This document shows, in pieces, positions 12,306-20,896 of a stretch of 30,119 bases of DNA (its first letter is position 1; the number at the start of each line of letters is the position of its first letter). The stretch comes from an uncultured Leuconostoc sp. (GTDB lineage Bacteria; Bacillota; Bacilli; Lactobacillales; Lactobacillaceae). Below the pieces are notes generated by a model. That model did not search any database, was not told the DNA's origin, and saw only the letters and a list, made by a program, of their open reading frames with translations. Location: positions 1 through 30,119 of the forward strand of contig USIU01000002.1 of assembly GCA_900554745.1 (NCBI GenBank). The letters are read 5' to 3'. Made by a program: the position numbers and the translations under genes.

Positions 12306-15173
12306 CTATTGCTTGGCTGCACGCGCTAAATCACGTGTCATAATTTCTTTGAGATATTTACCCGTATACGATGTGGCATGCGCCATCACTTTTTCAGGTG
12401 TCCCAGTGACCAAGACATTACCGCCACCTTCACCACCTTCTGGTCCCATATCGATGACCCAATCAGCTGATTTGATCACATCCAGGTTATGTTCAATCAC
12501 AACCACAGTATTCCCAGCTTCAACCAACCGTTCCAAAACAACGAGCAAACGAGCAATGTCATCAACATGCAGACCAGTTGTTGGCTCATCCAAAATATAC
12601 ATCGTTTTGCCATTGGTTCGCCGGTGCAGTTCGGAAGCGAGTTTCATCCGTTGCGCTTCACCACCCGAAAGCGTGGTAGCTGATTGGCCTAACTTAATGT
12701 ACCCTAGCCCGACATCCACAATAGTTTGCAACTTGCGCGCAATTTTTGGAATTGGCGCAAAAAAGGCTAATGCTTCCGTGGTCGACATGTCCAAAATTTG
12801 TGAAATGTTATGACCTTTATAAGTCACTTCTAGGGTTTCCGTATTATAACGTGTCCCGCCACAGACTTCACATGTCACATACACGTCGGGCAAAAAATTC
12901 ATTTCGATTTTAATCACCCCATCACCACGGCAGTTTTCACAACGGCCACCCTTGGTGTTAAATGAAAAACGGCCTTTATTGTAACCACGCATTTTAGCTT
13001 CATTAGTCTGTGCAAACAGTTCACGGATATCATCAAAAACACCCGTATACGTTGCCGGATTGGAACGTGGCGTCCGGCCAATTGGCGATTGATTAATGTC
13101 GACAACTTGTTCAATGTTGTCGACACCTTCAATCGTGCGGTACTTCCCAGGCTTTTCCGAATTATGATTTAATTTCTGCTTCAACGCCCGCTTCAAAATT
13201 TGATTCACCAGCGTTGATTTCCCAGAACCCGACACCCCCGTGACAGCCACAAACTTACCCAAAGGGAATTTGACGGTGACATTCTTGAGATTGTTTTCTT
13301 GAGCACCTTTGATCGTAATGGTTTGGCCATTCCCTTCGCGTCGTTGTGTTGGTACAGGAATAAACTTTTTGCCGGATAAATACTGGCCCGTGAGCGAGTT
13401 TGGATTGGCAGCCACTTCGGCTGGTGTGCCAGTTGCCACGATCTCACCACCTAGTGTTCCCGCGCCCGGCCCCACATCAATCAAGTGATCAGCTGCCAGC
13501 ATCGTATCTTCATCGTGTTCCACCACTACCAACGTATTGCCCAAGTCACGCATATTTTGCATCGACTTTAACAACATATCATTATCGCGTTGATGTAAGC
13601 CAATGGACGGTTCATCTAAGACATAAAGCACCCCTGACAAATTAGAACCGATTTGTGTGGCTAGGCGAATGCGTTGCGATTCGCCACCAGATAGGGTGCG
13701 AGCTGCACGGGATAGCGTCAAATATTGCAAGCCGACGCTCGCCAAAAAGCCCAAACGATCTTTAATTTCCTTAATAATCGGTGCGGCAATTGTGGCATCT
13801 TGTTCCCCCAATGTAATGTCATTAAAAAAGGCCAACTCTTGATCCACTGGCAAGTCCGATACTTCACCAATATGGCGACCGTTGATTTTAACCGAGCGGG
13901 CAGCTGCGTTGAGGCGATAACCTTGACAAGCCTGACAAGTGAGCTCAGTCATATAATTAGCCATTTGGTCACGAGTAAATTCCGAATTCGTTTCGTGGAA
14001 CCGCCGCGAAATGTTAGTGATTACCCCTTCAAAAGGCATATCTACATCACGAACACCTCCAAAGTCATTTTCGTAATGAAAATGAAAATCCTTCGTCCCA
14101 GAGCCTTGCAAAATGAGGCGTTGCTGTTTTTTAGGTAAGGCTTTGAAGGGCGTATCCATATCAATCCCTGATTGCTCAGCAAATTGCCGTAACATCTCAG
14201 GATAATACTGCGATGAAATCGGATTCCAAGGGGCGATGGCCCCTTCACGAAGCGTTTTGCTATCATCGGGTACAACCAGGTCAATATCGACCTCACGCGT
14301 AACACCCAAGCCTTGACAAACCTCACAAGCGCCGAGTGGCGCATTGAAACTAAACAAGCGTGGTTCTAAGCGCCCCACACGAAAATCTTTCAACTCCCCC
14401 AGATAGTGATCAGAAAATTTCAAGGGGGCTACTGCTGGTTCACCCTCACGCGTCACGACATCCAACTGCACTAAACCATCCGTTAAACGCACGGCGGCTT
14501 CGATAGCATCAAATAGACGTGAACGTGAATCATCACGTAACACAATACGGTCAATCATCACGTCAATATCATGGGCCGTTTCTTTATCGAGTGTGGGTGT
14601 TTGCGCATCTAATTCATAGATGTCACCGTCAACCCGCGCGCGAATATAGCCTTGCTTACGCATGTTGTCAAATGTTGTCTCATGTGAGCCACGTTTGCCG
14701 ACAATAATGGGGGCAAATACTTGTAACCGGCTGCCAATAGCCAGTTGTTGATAAACATATTCTACCATTTGGTCAATTGACATCATGACTTTGGTGCCAT
14801 CCGCCGGTTCATCTGGCCGACCAACACGCGCATATAACAATCGGAAGTAGTCATTAATTTCCGTTACGGTCCCTACCGTCGATCTTGGGTTATTAGACGT
14901 TGTTTTCTGATCAATTGAAATGGCCGGCGACAAGCCATCAATTGAATCAACATCTGGCTTATCCATTTGCCCTAAAAATTGGCGCGCATAAGAAGATAAA
15001 CTCTCGACATATCGTCGTTGGCCCTCCGCATAGAGCGTATCGAATGCCAAAGACGATTTCCCAGAACCGGACAACCCTGTCACAACGGTTAATTGATCCT
15101 TTGGAATATCCACATCGATATTTTTTAAGTTTTGGGCGCGTGCGCCACGAATTTCAATATTAGTTTTCGCCAT
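12306..15173 (-). CDS. uvrA: excinuclease ABC subunit UvrA
   Basis: This 955-residue UvrA has two ABC ATPase halves. The first Walker A is GLSGSGKSS (33-41), with a CEVCQGLG zinc knuckle about residue 280 and LSGGESQRIRLA later. The second is GVSGSGKST, with a zinc module (CENCRGDG then CEVCGGTRY) and LSGGEAQRMKLA. UvrA scans DNA for bulky damage and loads UvrB. Length is typical and all motifs are intact. The ATG at 15173 has no ribosome site; a 15-codon leader ORF with a strong one overlaps it. uvrA follows uvrB by 113 bases with its own extended -10 promoter between them. Confidence 0.97.
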   Translation of the reverse strand: MAKTNIEIRGARAQNLKNIDVDIPKDQLTVVTGLSGSGKSSLAFDTLYAEGQRRYVESLSSYARQFLGQMDKPDVDSIDGLSPAISIDQKTTSNNPRSTVGTVTEINDYFRLLYARVGRPDEPADGTKVMMSIDQMVEYVYQQLAIGSRLQVFAPIIVGKRGSHETTFDNMRKQGYIRARVDGDIYELDAQTPTLDKETAHDIDVMIDRIVLRDDSRSRLFDAIEAAVRLTDGLVQLDVVTREGEPAVAPLKFSDHYLGELKDFRVGRLEPRLFSFNAPLGACEVCQGLGVTREVDIDLVVPDDSKTLREGAIAPWNPISSQYYPEMLRQFAEQSGIDMDTPFKALPKKQQRLILQGSGTKDFHFHYENDFGGVRDVDMPFEGVITNISRRFHETNSEFTRDQMANYMTELTCQACQGYRLNAAARSVKINGRHIGEVSDLPVDQELAFFNDITLGEQDATIAAPIIKEIKDRLGFLASVGLQYLTLSRAARTLSGGESQRIRLATQIGSNLSGVLYVLDEPSIGLHQRDNDMLLKSMQNMRDLGNTLVVVEHDEDTMLAADHLIDVGPGAGTLGGEIVATGTPAEVAANPNSLTGQYLSGKKFIPVPTQRREGNGQTITIKGAQENNLKNVTVKFPLGKFVAVTGVSGSGKSTLVNQILKRALKQKLNHNSEKPGKYRTIEGVDNIEQVVDINQSPIGRTPRSNPATYTGVFDDIRELFAQTNEAKMRGYNKGRFSFNTKGGRCENCRGDGVIKIEMNFLPDVYVTCEVCGGTRYNTETLEVTYKGHNISQILDMSTTEALAFFAPIPKIARKLQTIVDVGLGYIKLGQSATTLSGGEAQRMKLASELHRRTNGKTMYILDEPTTGLHVDDIARLLVVLERLVEAGNTVVVIEHNLDVIKSADWVIDMGPEGGEGGGNVLVTGTPEKVMAHATSYTGKYLKEIMTRDLARAAKQ

Positions 15174-15207
15174 AGCGTTTCAACGTTACGCTGCTGACTA
15201 TCAGCAT
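15160..15207 (-). CDS. putative 15-codon leader ORF overlapping the uvrA start
   Basis: ATG at 15207 follows AAGGAAGGG by four bases and opens the frame MLIVSSVTLKRYGEN. Its TAA lies at positions 11-13 of uvrA. It is out of frame with uvrA by the same phase as the yvcK leader. uvrA itself lacks a Shine-Dalgarno sequence, so ribosomes that finish this short frame could restart on uvrA. Whether the peptide matters is unknown. Confidence 0.5.
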   Translation of the reverse strand: MLIVSSVTLKRYGEN

Positions 15208-15210
15208 AAC
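15185..15210 (-). promoter_or_regulatory. hairpin over the uvrA leader start codon
   Basis: GTTATGCTG pairs with CAGCGTAAC on the minus strand (nine pairs, one G.T) around an eight-base loop. The stem contains the ATG of the leader ORF and lies just after its ribosome site, so folding would limit its translation. No T-run follows. Confidence 0.5.
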
Positions 15211-15244
15211 GCCCTTCCTTATCCTAAATTTCATTGCTCATTTC

Positions 15245-15253
15245 ATTATAACA
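15245..15253 (-). promoter_or_regulatory. extended -10 promoter of uvrA
   Basis: TGT-TATAAT on the minus strand is a perfect extended -10, 38 bases before the leader ORF start. No -35 is evident and no LexA box is seen nearby, so this promoter would be constitutive. uvrA can also be read from uvrB. Confidence 0.6.
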
Positions 15254-15286
15254 AGCCTTACAAGCGACGCTGTGATTTTGCTTGAG

Positions 15287-17290
15287 CTACAATAAGGCTT
15301 TCAGCGACATGACACTATCCCGTAGTTGCGCGGCTTCTTCGAAGTCTAATGCTTTGGCCGCTGCTTTCATCTGACCTTCCAAATTGGCAATAATATTTTT
15401 TTGCTCATCCTTAGGCAGATCTTTAAAGGCCACTTGTGTCAAATCAATTTTCTCACCCGTTGTCGTCTCTGTTCTGACAGAAATCAAATCCCGAATTGGC
15501 TTTTTAATGGTCACTGGCGTAATGCCATGTTGGGCGTTGTATTGCATTTGAATTTCCCGACGACGCGCTGTTTCATCAATCGCTTCTTGCATCGAGCGGG
15601 TCATCTTGTCAGCATACATAATCACATGACCATTGGCATTACGTGCCGCACGGCCGATGGTTTGAATCAGTGAGCGGGGATTACGTAAGAAGCCTTCCTT
15701 ATCCGCATCAAGAATGGCCACCAAGGAAACTTCTGGCACGTCAATGCCTTCACGTAATAGATTAATCCCAATCAACACGTCGTACTGACCCAACCGCAGA
15801 TCACGAATAATTTCAGTGCGTTCAAGCGTCTTAATATCGGCATGCAAATAGGCCACTTTTAAGCCAACATTCTTTAAATAGTCAGTTAAATCTTCGGCCA
15901 TTCGCTTCGTTAAGGTGGTAATAAAGACACGTTCGTTCTTGTCAACGCGCTGGTTGATTTCACCAACCAAATCATCAATTTGGCCCATCACTGGCCGCAC
16001 TTCAACTTCTGGATCTAGCAAACCAGTTGGTCGGATAATTTGTTCGGCCACATGGTCTGGCGTCACACGTTCTAATTCATAATCACCAGGGGTAGCAGAC
16101 ATGTAAATAATTTGATTCACGCGTTGCTCAAACTCTGGTAATTTAAGCGGCCGATTGTCAAGCGCTGATGGTAAGCGAAAACCATAATTAACCAACGTTT
16201 CTTTTCGTGCTTTATCGCCATTAAACATCCCCCGAATTTGTGGCATCGTCACGTGGCTTTCGTCTGCAACAATCAAAAAATCATCCGGAAAGAAGTCTAG
16301 CAAGGTAAATGGGGGTTCCCCTGGCTGACGACCATCCATCCAACGAGAATAATTTTCAATCCCACCAACAAAACCCATTTCTTCCAGCATGGCTAAATCG
16401 TACTCTGTTCGCTGCTTAATGCGTTGTGCTTCAATTAATTTGCCTTCTGCCTCAAATTTAGCCACTTGGGCAGTCATTTCATCATTAATCCCCGCTAAGG
16501 CATAGCGCATTTGATCATCATTAGTCATAAAATGTTTAGCGGGATAAATGGCGACAAAATCACGCTCAGCGACTGTTTCGCCTGTTAATGAGTTAATTTC
16601 ACGAATACGATCAATTTCATCACCAAAAAATTCAACCCGTAACGCCATCTCATCTTCTGATGCGGGGAAAATTTCCATAATATCCCCTCGAACGCGAAAC
16701 GTTCCGCGGTGGAAATCAATATCGTTGCGGGTAAATTGCACATCGATCAAATCACGCATTAGTTGGTCACGACCGTACTCATTGCCCACGCGGAGGTTAA
16801 TCACGTGTTCTTGATATTGATGCGGATCACCCAACCCAAAAATCGAACTCACCGAGGCCACCACAATCACATCATTACGTGACAATAAAGAACTCGTCGC
16901 TGAGTTGCGTAATTGATCAATTTCATCATTAACGGCCGAGTCCTTTTCAATAAAGGTATCCGAACTTGGCACATAGGCTTCCGGCTGATAATAATCATAA
17001 TAAGACACAAAATATTCAACGGCATTATTGGGGAAAAATTCTTTTAACTCGCCATAAATTTGCCCGGCCAATGTCTTATTATGGCTCAAGACCAAGGTTG
17101 GCTTTTTCACGCGTTGAATCACATTTGAAATGGTAAACGTTTTTCCCGTACCCGTTGCGCCCAACAGGATCTGTTCTTTGACGCCAGCGTTAATACCTCG
17201 CACTAACTGGCTAATGGCTTGTGGTTGATCGCCGGTTGGTTGATACTTTGACACCACTTCAAATTCATGTTTGGCAACATTTTCACGCAT
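15287..17290 (-). CDS. uvrB: excinuclease ABC subunit UvrB
   Basis: This 667-residue UvrB has Walker A GATGTGKT (44-51), the beta-hairpin YYDYYQPEAYVP used to clamp damaged DNA, the ADESH helicase motif, a C-terminal helicase half (INLLREGIDVPE, QTIGRAARN) and a final UVR domain (ALDFEEAAQLRD) that contacts UvrC. It verifies damage delivered by UvrA. The ATG at 17290 follows AAGGAAG by six bases. It is the first gene of uvrB-uvrA, and a LexA box overlaps its promoter, so SOS induction is expected. All motifs are intact. Confidence 0.97.
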   Translation of the reverse strand: MRENVAKHEFEVVSKYQPTGDQPQAISQLVRGINAGVKEQILLGATGTGKTFTISNVIQRVKKPTLVLSHNKTLAGQIYGELKEFFPNNAVEYFVSYYDYYQPEAYVPSSDTFIEKDSAVNDEIDQLRNSATSSLLSRNDVIVVASVSSIFGLGDPHQYQEHVINLRVGNEYGRDQLMRDLIDVQFTRNDIDFHRGTFRVRGDIMEIFPASEDEMALRVEFFGDEIDRIREINSLTGETVAERDFVAIYPAKHFMTNDDQMRYALAGINDEMTAQVAKFEAEGKLIEAQRIKQRTEYDLAMLEEMGFVGGIENYSRWMDGRQPGEPPFTLLDFFPDDFLIVADESHVTMPQIRGMFNGDKARKETLVNYGFRLPSALDNRPLKLPEFEQRVNQIIYMSATPGDYELERVTPDHVAEQIIRPTGLLDPEVEVRPVMGQIDDLVGEINQRVDKNERVFITTLTKRMAEDLTDYLKNVGLKVAYLHADIKTLERTEIIRDLRLGQYDVLIGINLLREGIDVPEVSLVAILDADKEGFLRNPRSLIQTIGRAARNANGHVIMYADKMTRSMQEAIDETARRREIQMQYNAQHGITPVTIKKPIRDLISVRTETTTGEKIDLTQVAFKDLPKDEQKNIIANLEGQMKAAAKALDFEEAAQLRDSVMSLKALL

Positions 17291-17318
17291 CGTTTTCTTC
17301 CTTCGTTCACTTTATTTC

Positions 17319-17324
17319 ATTATA
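17319..17324 (-). promoter_or_regulatory. -10 box of the uvrB promoter
   Basis: A perfect TATAAT lies 28 bases before the uvrB ATG. The -35 region (near 17342-17347) is poor and lies within the LexA box and the ltaS terminator loop. Confidence 0.65.
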
Positions 17325-17328
17325 CAAT

Positions 17329-17362
17329 AAAACGAACAAACGTTCTATTGTTTGCTCGTTTT
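17329..17362 (-). terminator. terminator of ltaS, containing the ltaS stop codon
   Basis: AAAACGAGCAAAC pairs with GTTTGTTCGTTTT on the minus strand (13 pairs including one G.U) around an eight-base loop, with TTTTATT at the end. The left arm begins within the ltaS stop codon. The same bases hold the LexA box of uvrB. Confidence 0.75.
17333..17346. promoter_or_regulatory. LexA (SOS) box of uvrB-uvrA
   Basis: CGAACAAACGTTCT matches 13 of 14 positions of the Gram-positive LexA/DinR consensus CGAACRNRYGTTYC, with a perfect GAAC-N4-GTTC core. It lies directly upstream of the TATAAT of uvrB, as in the known SOS-controlled uvrBA operons of Firmicutes. Confidence 0.85.
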
Positions 17363-19517
17363 ACTTGGCGGATGAACTCGCATCCTGCGCATTATTATCG
17401 GTTGTTTTCAACTCCGGTGCATCAGTTTGATACTCACTAATCGTTGATTTACCCTTGTTTTTAGCCAGTACGCTCGATGGATTGGTTTGTTGTGCCGCCT
17501 TTAGTGACGCTAGCCCAGCACTCTTTTTGTAATCTAACGCTTTCTTGTTGACGGCATGGAAATCTGGTCGTGCCGTATCAAAGCGCAACAAGTCACCCGT
17601 AATGACCGCATCTGAATTTTCTAAGACTTGGTCCACATACTTTTGCGTTGGCCCAGCCATCTTTTTCAAATTCGGATCGTTAGCAAGTGTCACTTGCTCC
17701 CCCGTGACGGTATTAAAGTATTGATTGTTATACTTCATATACGTTGGGGTAATCCAGTCGCCATCACGGAACGGCACAATGCCTTGATACTTTGGTGATA
17801 ACATATCCTGACCAAACATGATCATATTGTCATCGGGAATGCCTAGCAAATCAAGCAAGGTTGGCATCATATCAATTTCACCACCATACGTATGATCCAC
17901 CCCACCCTTGAGACCAGTGGCATGAATCATAAATGGTACTTTTTGGAACTGCGCCAAATCATAATTGGTCACTTTATCCTTACCCAGCAATTGCGCAATG
18001 GCTGGTTGATGGTTTTCAGAAATACCATAGTGATCCCCATACAACACAAAGACGGAGTTATCATACAAACCAGCTTTTTTCAAGTAAGTCATGAATTCGC
18101 CAAAGGCTTGGTCAAGATAATGTGCCGTTTGTACATAACCATCCACTGTGTTATCCCCAGTGGTGGTTGCTGGGAAGTCAATGTTAGCCTTATCCAAATC
18201 ATAAGGATAATGATTCGTGACCGTAATCAATTTAGCATAAAATGGCTGTGGCAATTGTTCCAAATACTTGGCACTATCTTGCAAGAAGATTTTATCTTTC
18301 AAGCCATACCCAATGTTAAAGTTTGGCTTATCCGCATTAGGATAATAAGACTTCGAGAAGAAATAATTATACCCAAATGACTTATACGTGTTATCGCGGT
18401 TCCAGAAACTTGCCACGTCACCGTGGAAGGCGGCCGTTGTGTAGCCACGTTGGCCTAGGATCGCCGGGAAGGATTCAAACGTATTGCTGGTACCATATTT
18501 CACCATCGCTGAACCCGTTGACAGCCCAAATAATGAGTTTTCCTGCATCATTTCAGCATCAGAAGTCTTCCCTTGCCCAACTTGATTATAGAAATTATCA
18601 AAGCTGAGCGTATTTTGATCATGGTAGAACTGATTCAGGTTTGGTGTGACTTCACGGCCGTCAACCTTATAATCGATTAAGAATTGCTGGAAGGACTCCA
18701 GGTGAATCATGAAGACATTCTTCCCTTTTTGCGTCCCATAATATTCCAGATTATCTGGTAATTTCTGACTCGCGACAAATTGCTTAATCTTGGTCAAATC
18801 AGCCGGCTTTGCCCGTTTACGACTTTCCGTTTGATTATATGTTTGCACCGCATTGAAGACTGCATACTCATTCAGTCCCAGATATTTCACGATATAGTTA
18901 TTATCAAATGATCGCGTCAGCAACCCTGAACGATCAGCTGAGGCAATCCCATAATCGACCAGCATCAAGGCGACACCAAGCAAGGTTGTCAAAACAGCAA
19001 AACGCCGCTGTACCCCTTTCCGGTCAATCGTCAATTGCTTGAATAGCACCAGCCCAATTAGAATCACAATGTCCAAAAACACCATGTAATCCGACCAATG
19101 AATAATGGCAGCAATTGACTTCCCTAAGTTGTTCCCCGTTGAACTACCAGAGCCTAAGATGCCCATAGATAGGAAATCAGAAAATTCTCGGTAATACAAA
19201 ATATTGGCAAACAACCACAAGGATTGAATGAAATTAAACAAAATTGCGATCCAGTAACTCAATACCCCTCTAAAATAAAGTGCAATACTTAAGAGGATAA
19301 TGGCTGTTGGCCATGGATTTAAGAATAACAAAAACTGCTGCGTCGGCCCATCCGCACCAAGATTGAAATTCATATGGTAGTTCACAAACGTTTTGAACCA
19401 AACGAGCACAACGTTCAACACAAAGAACCAAACAATTGGTGCGGAGGTATCCATTGTTTGCTTAATCTTCAGCCAAATAGCTTTAGGTTTAGGCACTTTA
19501 TTGAGCAAATTTCGCAT
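17361..19517 (-). CDS. ltaS: lipoteichoic acid synthase LtaS
   Basis: From the ATG at 19517 this is a 718-residue protein with about five N-terminal membrane segments (roughly residues 30-190) and a large extracellular sulfatase-type domain. Seen in the domain are E274 (IHLES), the likely nucleophile T318 (GQGKTSDAE) and the metal ligands D495-H496 (YGDHYG). LtaS polymerises glycerol phosphate from phosphatidylglycerol onto a glycolipid anchor. The C-terminal 60 residues are Ser/Lys/Asn rich and look disordered. AAGGA eight bases upstream supports this start; in-frame codons up to nine residues earlier have a weaker site. It is the last gene of the glycolipid operon, which makes the anchor. 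Confidence 0.93.
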   Translation of the reverse strand: MRNLLNKVPKPKAIWLKIKQTMDTSAPIVWFFVLNVVLVWFKTFVNYHMNFNLGADGPTQQFLLFLNPWPTAIILLSIALYFRGVLSYWIAILFNFIQSLWLFANILYYREFSDFLSMGILGSGSSTGNNLGKSIAAIIHWSDYMVFLDIVILIGLVLFKQLTIDRKGVQRRFAVLTTLLGVALMLVDYGIASADRSGLLTRSFDNNYIVKYLGLNEYAVFNAVQTYNQTESRKRAKPADLTKIKQFVASQKLPDNLEYYGTQKGKNVFMIHLESFQQFLIDYKVDGREVTPNLNQFYHDQNTLSFDNFYNQVGQGKTSDAEMMQENSLFGLSTGSAMVKYGTSNTFESFPAILGQRGYTTAAFHGDVASFWNRDNTYKSFGYNYFFSKSYYPNADKPNFNIGYGLKDKIFLQDSAKYLEQLPQPFYAKLITVTNHYPYDLDKANIDFPATTTGDNTVDGYVQTAHYLDQAFGEFMTYLKKAGLYDNSVFVLYGDHYGISENHQPAIAQLLGKDKVTNYDLAQFQKVPFMIHATGLKGGVDHTYGGEIDMMPTLLDLLGIPDDNMIMFGQDMLSPKYQGIVPFRDGDWITPTYMKYNNQYFNTVTGEQVTLANDPNLKKMAGPTQKYVDQVLENSDAVITGDLLRFDTARPDFHAVNKKALDYKKSAGLASLKAAQQTNPSSVLAKNKGKSTISEYQTDAPELKTTDNNAQDASSSAK

Positions 19518-19547
19518 ATTTTTTTCCTTCACATACGTCATCACATC

Positions 19548-19563
19548 ACCGACCCCTGTCGGT
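19548..19563 (-). other. small GC-rich hairpin between ykuJ and ltaS
   Basis: ACCGAC / GTCGGT forms a 6-bp stem with an AGGG loop, 30 bases before the chosen ltaS start and with no U-run. It could set the relative level of ltaS within the operon by protecting or blocking mRNA. Confidence 0.35.
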
Positions 19564-19575
19564 TAATCAACGTAT

Positions 19576-19842
19576 TTAAAATATTAATTTAAAATCATGG
19601 AGGACATCATAAATTTCAATCGCGACCAAGTCAATATCATCAAACTGAAATTGACGTACTTCGCGATGTTCATGGACAGTCCAGATCTGTGTGAGCTGAT
19701 CATAGTCAACCTGCACAGCTTCAATACCAAAGGCATCAAAGCGACGTGTTTGATACGGCGTGTCCGTCGCATCAACCATGGCACGTAACCGTGCCAAAAT
19801 TTGCTTCAAATTACTTACCGGATACGTTTTTTCAATTGTCAT
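19576..19842 (-). CDS. YkuJ-family small protein (DUF1797)
   Basis: This 88-residue acidic cytosolic protein matches the YkuJ/DUF1797 pattern: ILARLRAMVDA, TRRFDAFGIEAVQVDYD and a closing FDDIDLVAIEIYDVLHD. The function of the family is unknown. The ATG has GGAG six bases upstream and overlaps the stop of the membrane protein gene before it (ATGA), so it is translated with the glycolipid operon. Its place between the LafC-like protein and LtaS is a hint of a link to envelope synthesis, but nothing in the sequence shows a mechanism. Confidence 0.8.
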   Translation of the reverse strand: MTIEKTYPVSNLKQILARLRAMVDATDTPYQTRRFDAFGIEAVQVDYDQLTQIWTVHEHREVRQFQFDDIDLVAIEIYDVLHDFKLIF

Positions 19843-20876
19843 GGTCGCTCCTCTCTACTGACTGATCGTGCAGGTACCATATAGGCAATAATACCAGCAA
19901 ACAGACCAAAATAGTAAGTGATTAAACGCCAAATTAAGATGACCAAAATTAACGTTGCTGGATTTTTAACAAATGGTGAAAATAGCAATTGGAAACTCAA
20001 TTCGGCGCCCCCAACGCCACCAGGAATTGGAAAGAGGGAAATCACCATCACAATCATGATGTTCATCGTGATAATGAGCCAAGGATTCACCTGCGCATAA
20101 CCAAACGCGCGAATCACAAAATAAGGGATGAGATAAAATACCATCAATTGCAACACGGTAAAGATGGTAGCACCTACCAATGATTCCCAACTACTAATCA
20201 CACGACGTGACTCCCGATGGAAATTAGCGACCTTCTGAGTGACGGTCGCCAGTAAACTGTCGTACCGCTCACGTGATAACATTTTTTGAAACAGTGGCGC
20301 GACCGTATCGACTAACTTGAGCGTCAAGGCCGGCCAAAACATGACCAACAAAATGCCAATAATCACCACGGCATGAATCGCAATGGCAAATGGAATAAAA
20401 TTAGCAAACGTTGGGTCAACTTGTCCATAAATAAAATGTTCCGCCGAAAAGTAACCTATGATAAAGAATACCACGACTACGACTTGGTAGACTAAAAACT
20501 TCATGAGAATCACGGACATGGCCCGGCCTGCTTCAACACCAGCACGGGTCATCCCAAACAATTGTGCGGGTTGGCCACCAGTGGCAAACGGCGTTAGTCC
20601 GGTGCCTAGCAAGTTCAGTAAGGGTACTCGTAACAAAGCGATAACTGACGTTTTGTGACGATCTGTTTTATTCAACATCACATAAGTGGCAATGGCCTCT
20701 AGTAATATGGACAACAGCATCATAGCCAGTCCCCCGACGAGCCATCGCCAGTCAAGCTGCTTCAAGGCTAAATTCAGCTGATAACCTTTACCCCGTAATT
20801 CTGTTGTCAAAAAATAAACAACGACAGCGGTCAATATCACAACGACAACAGCAGAAACTTTATCTGTTTTAGACAT
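19839..20876 (-). CDS. YbhN/LafC-like polytopic membrane protein (LPG_synthase_TM family)
   Basis: This 345-residue protein has about eight hydrophobic segments and the two family signatures TPFATGGQPAQ (about residues 95-105) and FPIPGGVGGAE (about 280-290). These are shared with the flippase half of MprF and with YbhN proteins. In Listeria a membrane protein called LafC is encoded with the glycolipid enzymes LafA and LafB, and this gene sits in the same setting. A role in moving or organising the glycolipid anchor is plausible but inferred. The ATG follows AAGGAGG by five bases. It overlaps ykuJ and starts 20 bases after the second glycosyltransferase. Confidence 0.85.
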   Translation of the reverse strand: MSKTDKVSAVVVVILTAVVVYFLTTELRGKGYQLNLALKQLDWRWLVGGLAMMLLSILLEAIATYVMLNKTDRHKTSVIALLRVPLLNLLGTGLTPFATGGQPAQLFGMTRAGVEAGRAMSVILMKFLVYQVVVVVFFIIGYFSAEHFIYGQVDPTFANFIPFAIAIHAVVIIGILLVMFWPALTLKLVDTVAPLFQKMLSRERYDSLLATVTQKVANFHRESRRVISSWESLVGATIFTVLQLMVFYLIPYFVIRAFGYAQVNPWLIITMNIMIVMVISLFPIPGGVGGAELSFQLLFSPFVKNPATLILVILIWRLITYYFGLFAGIIAYMVPARSVSREERP

Positions 20877-20896
20877 CTTTTCCTCCTTGCCTGTGA

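Noticed and set aside
12306..17290. Long antisense frames inside uvrA and uvrB
   Set aside because: They have no ribosome sites and no recognisable products; they are shadows of strongly biased coding sequence.
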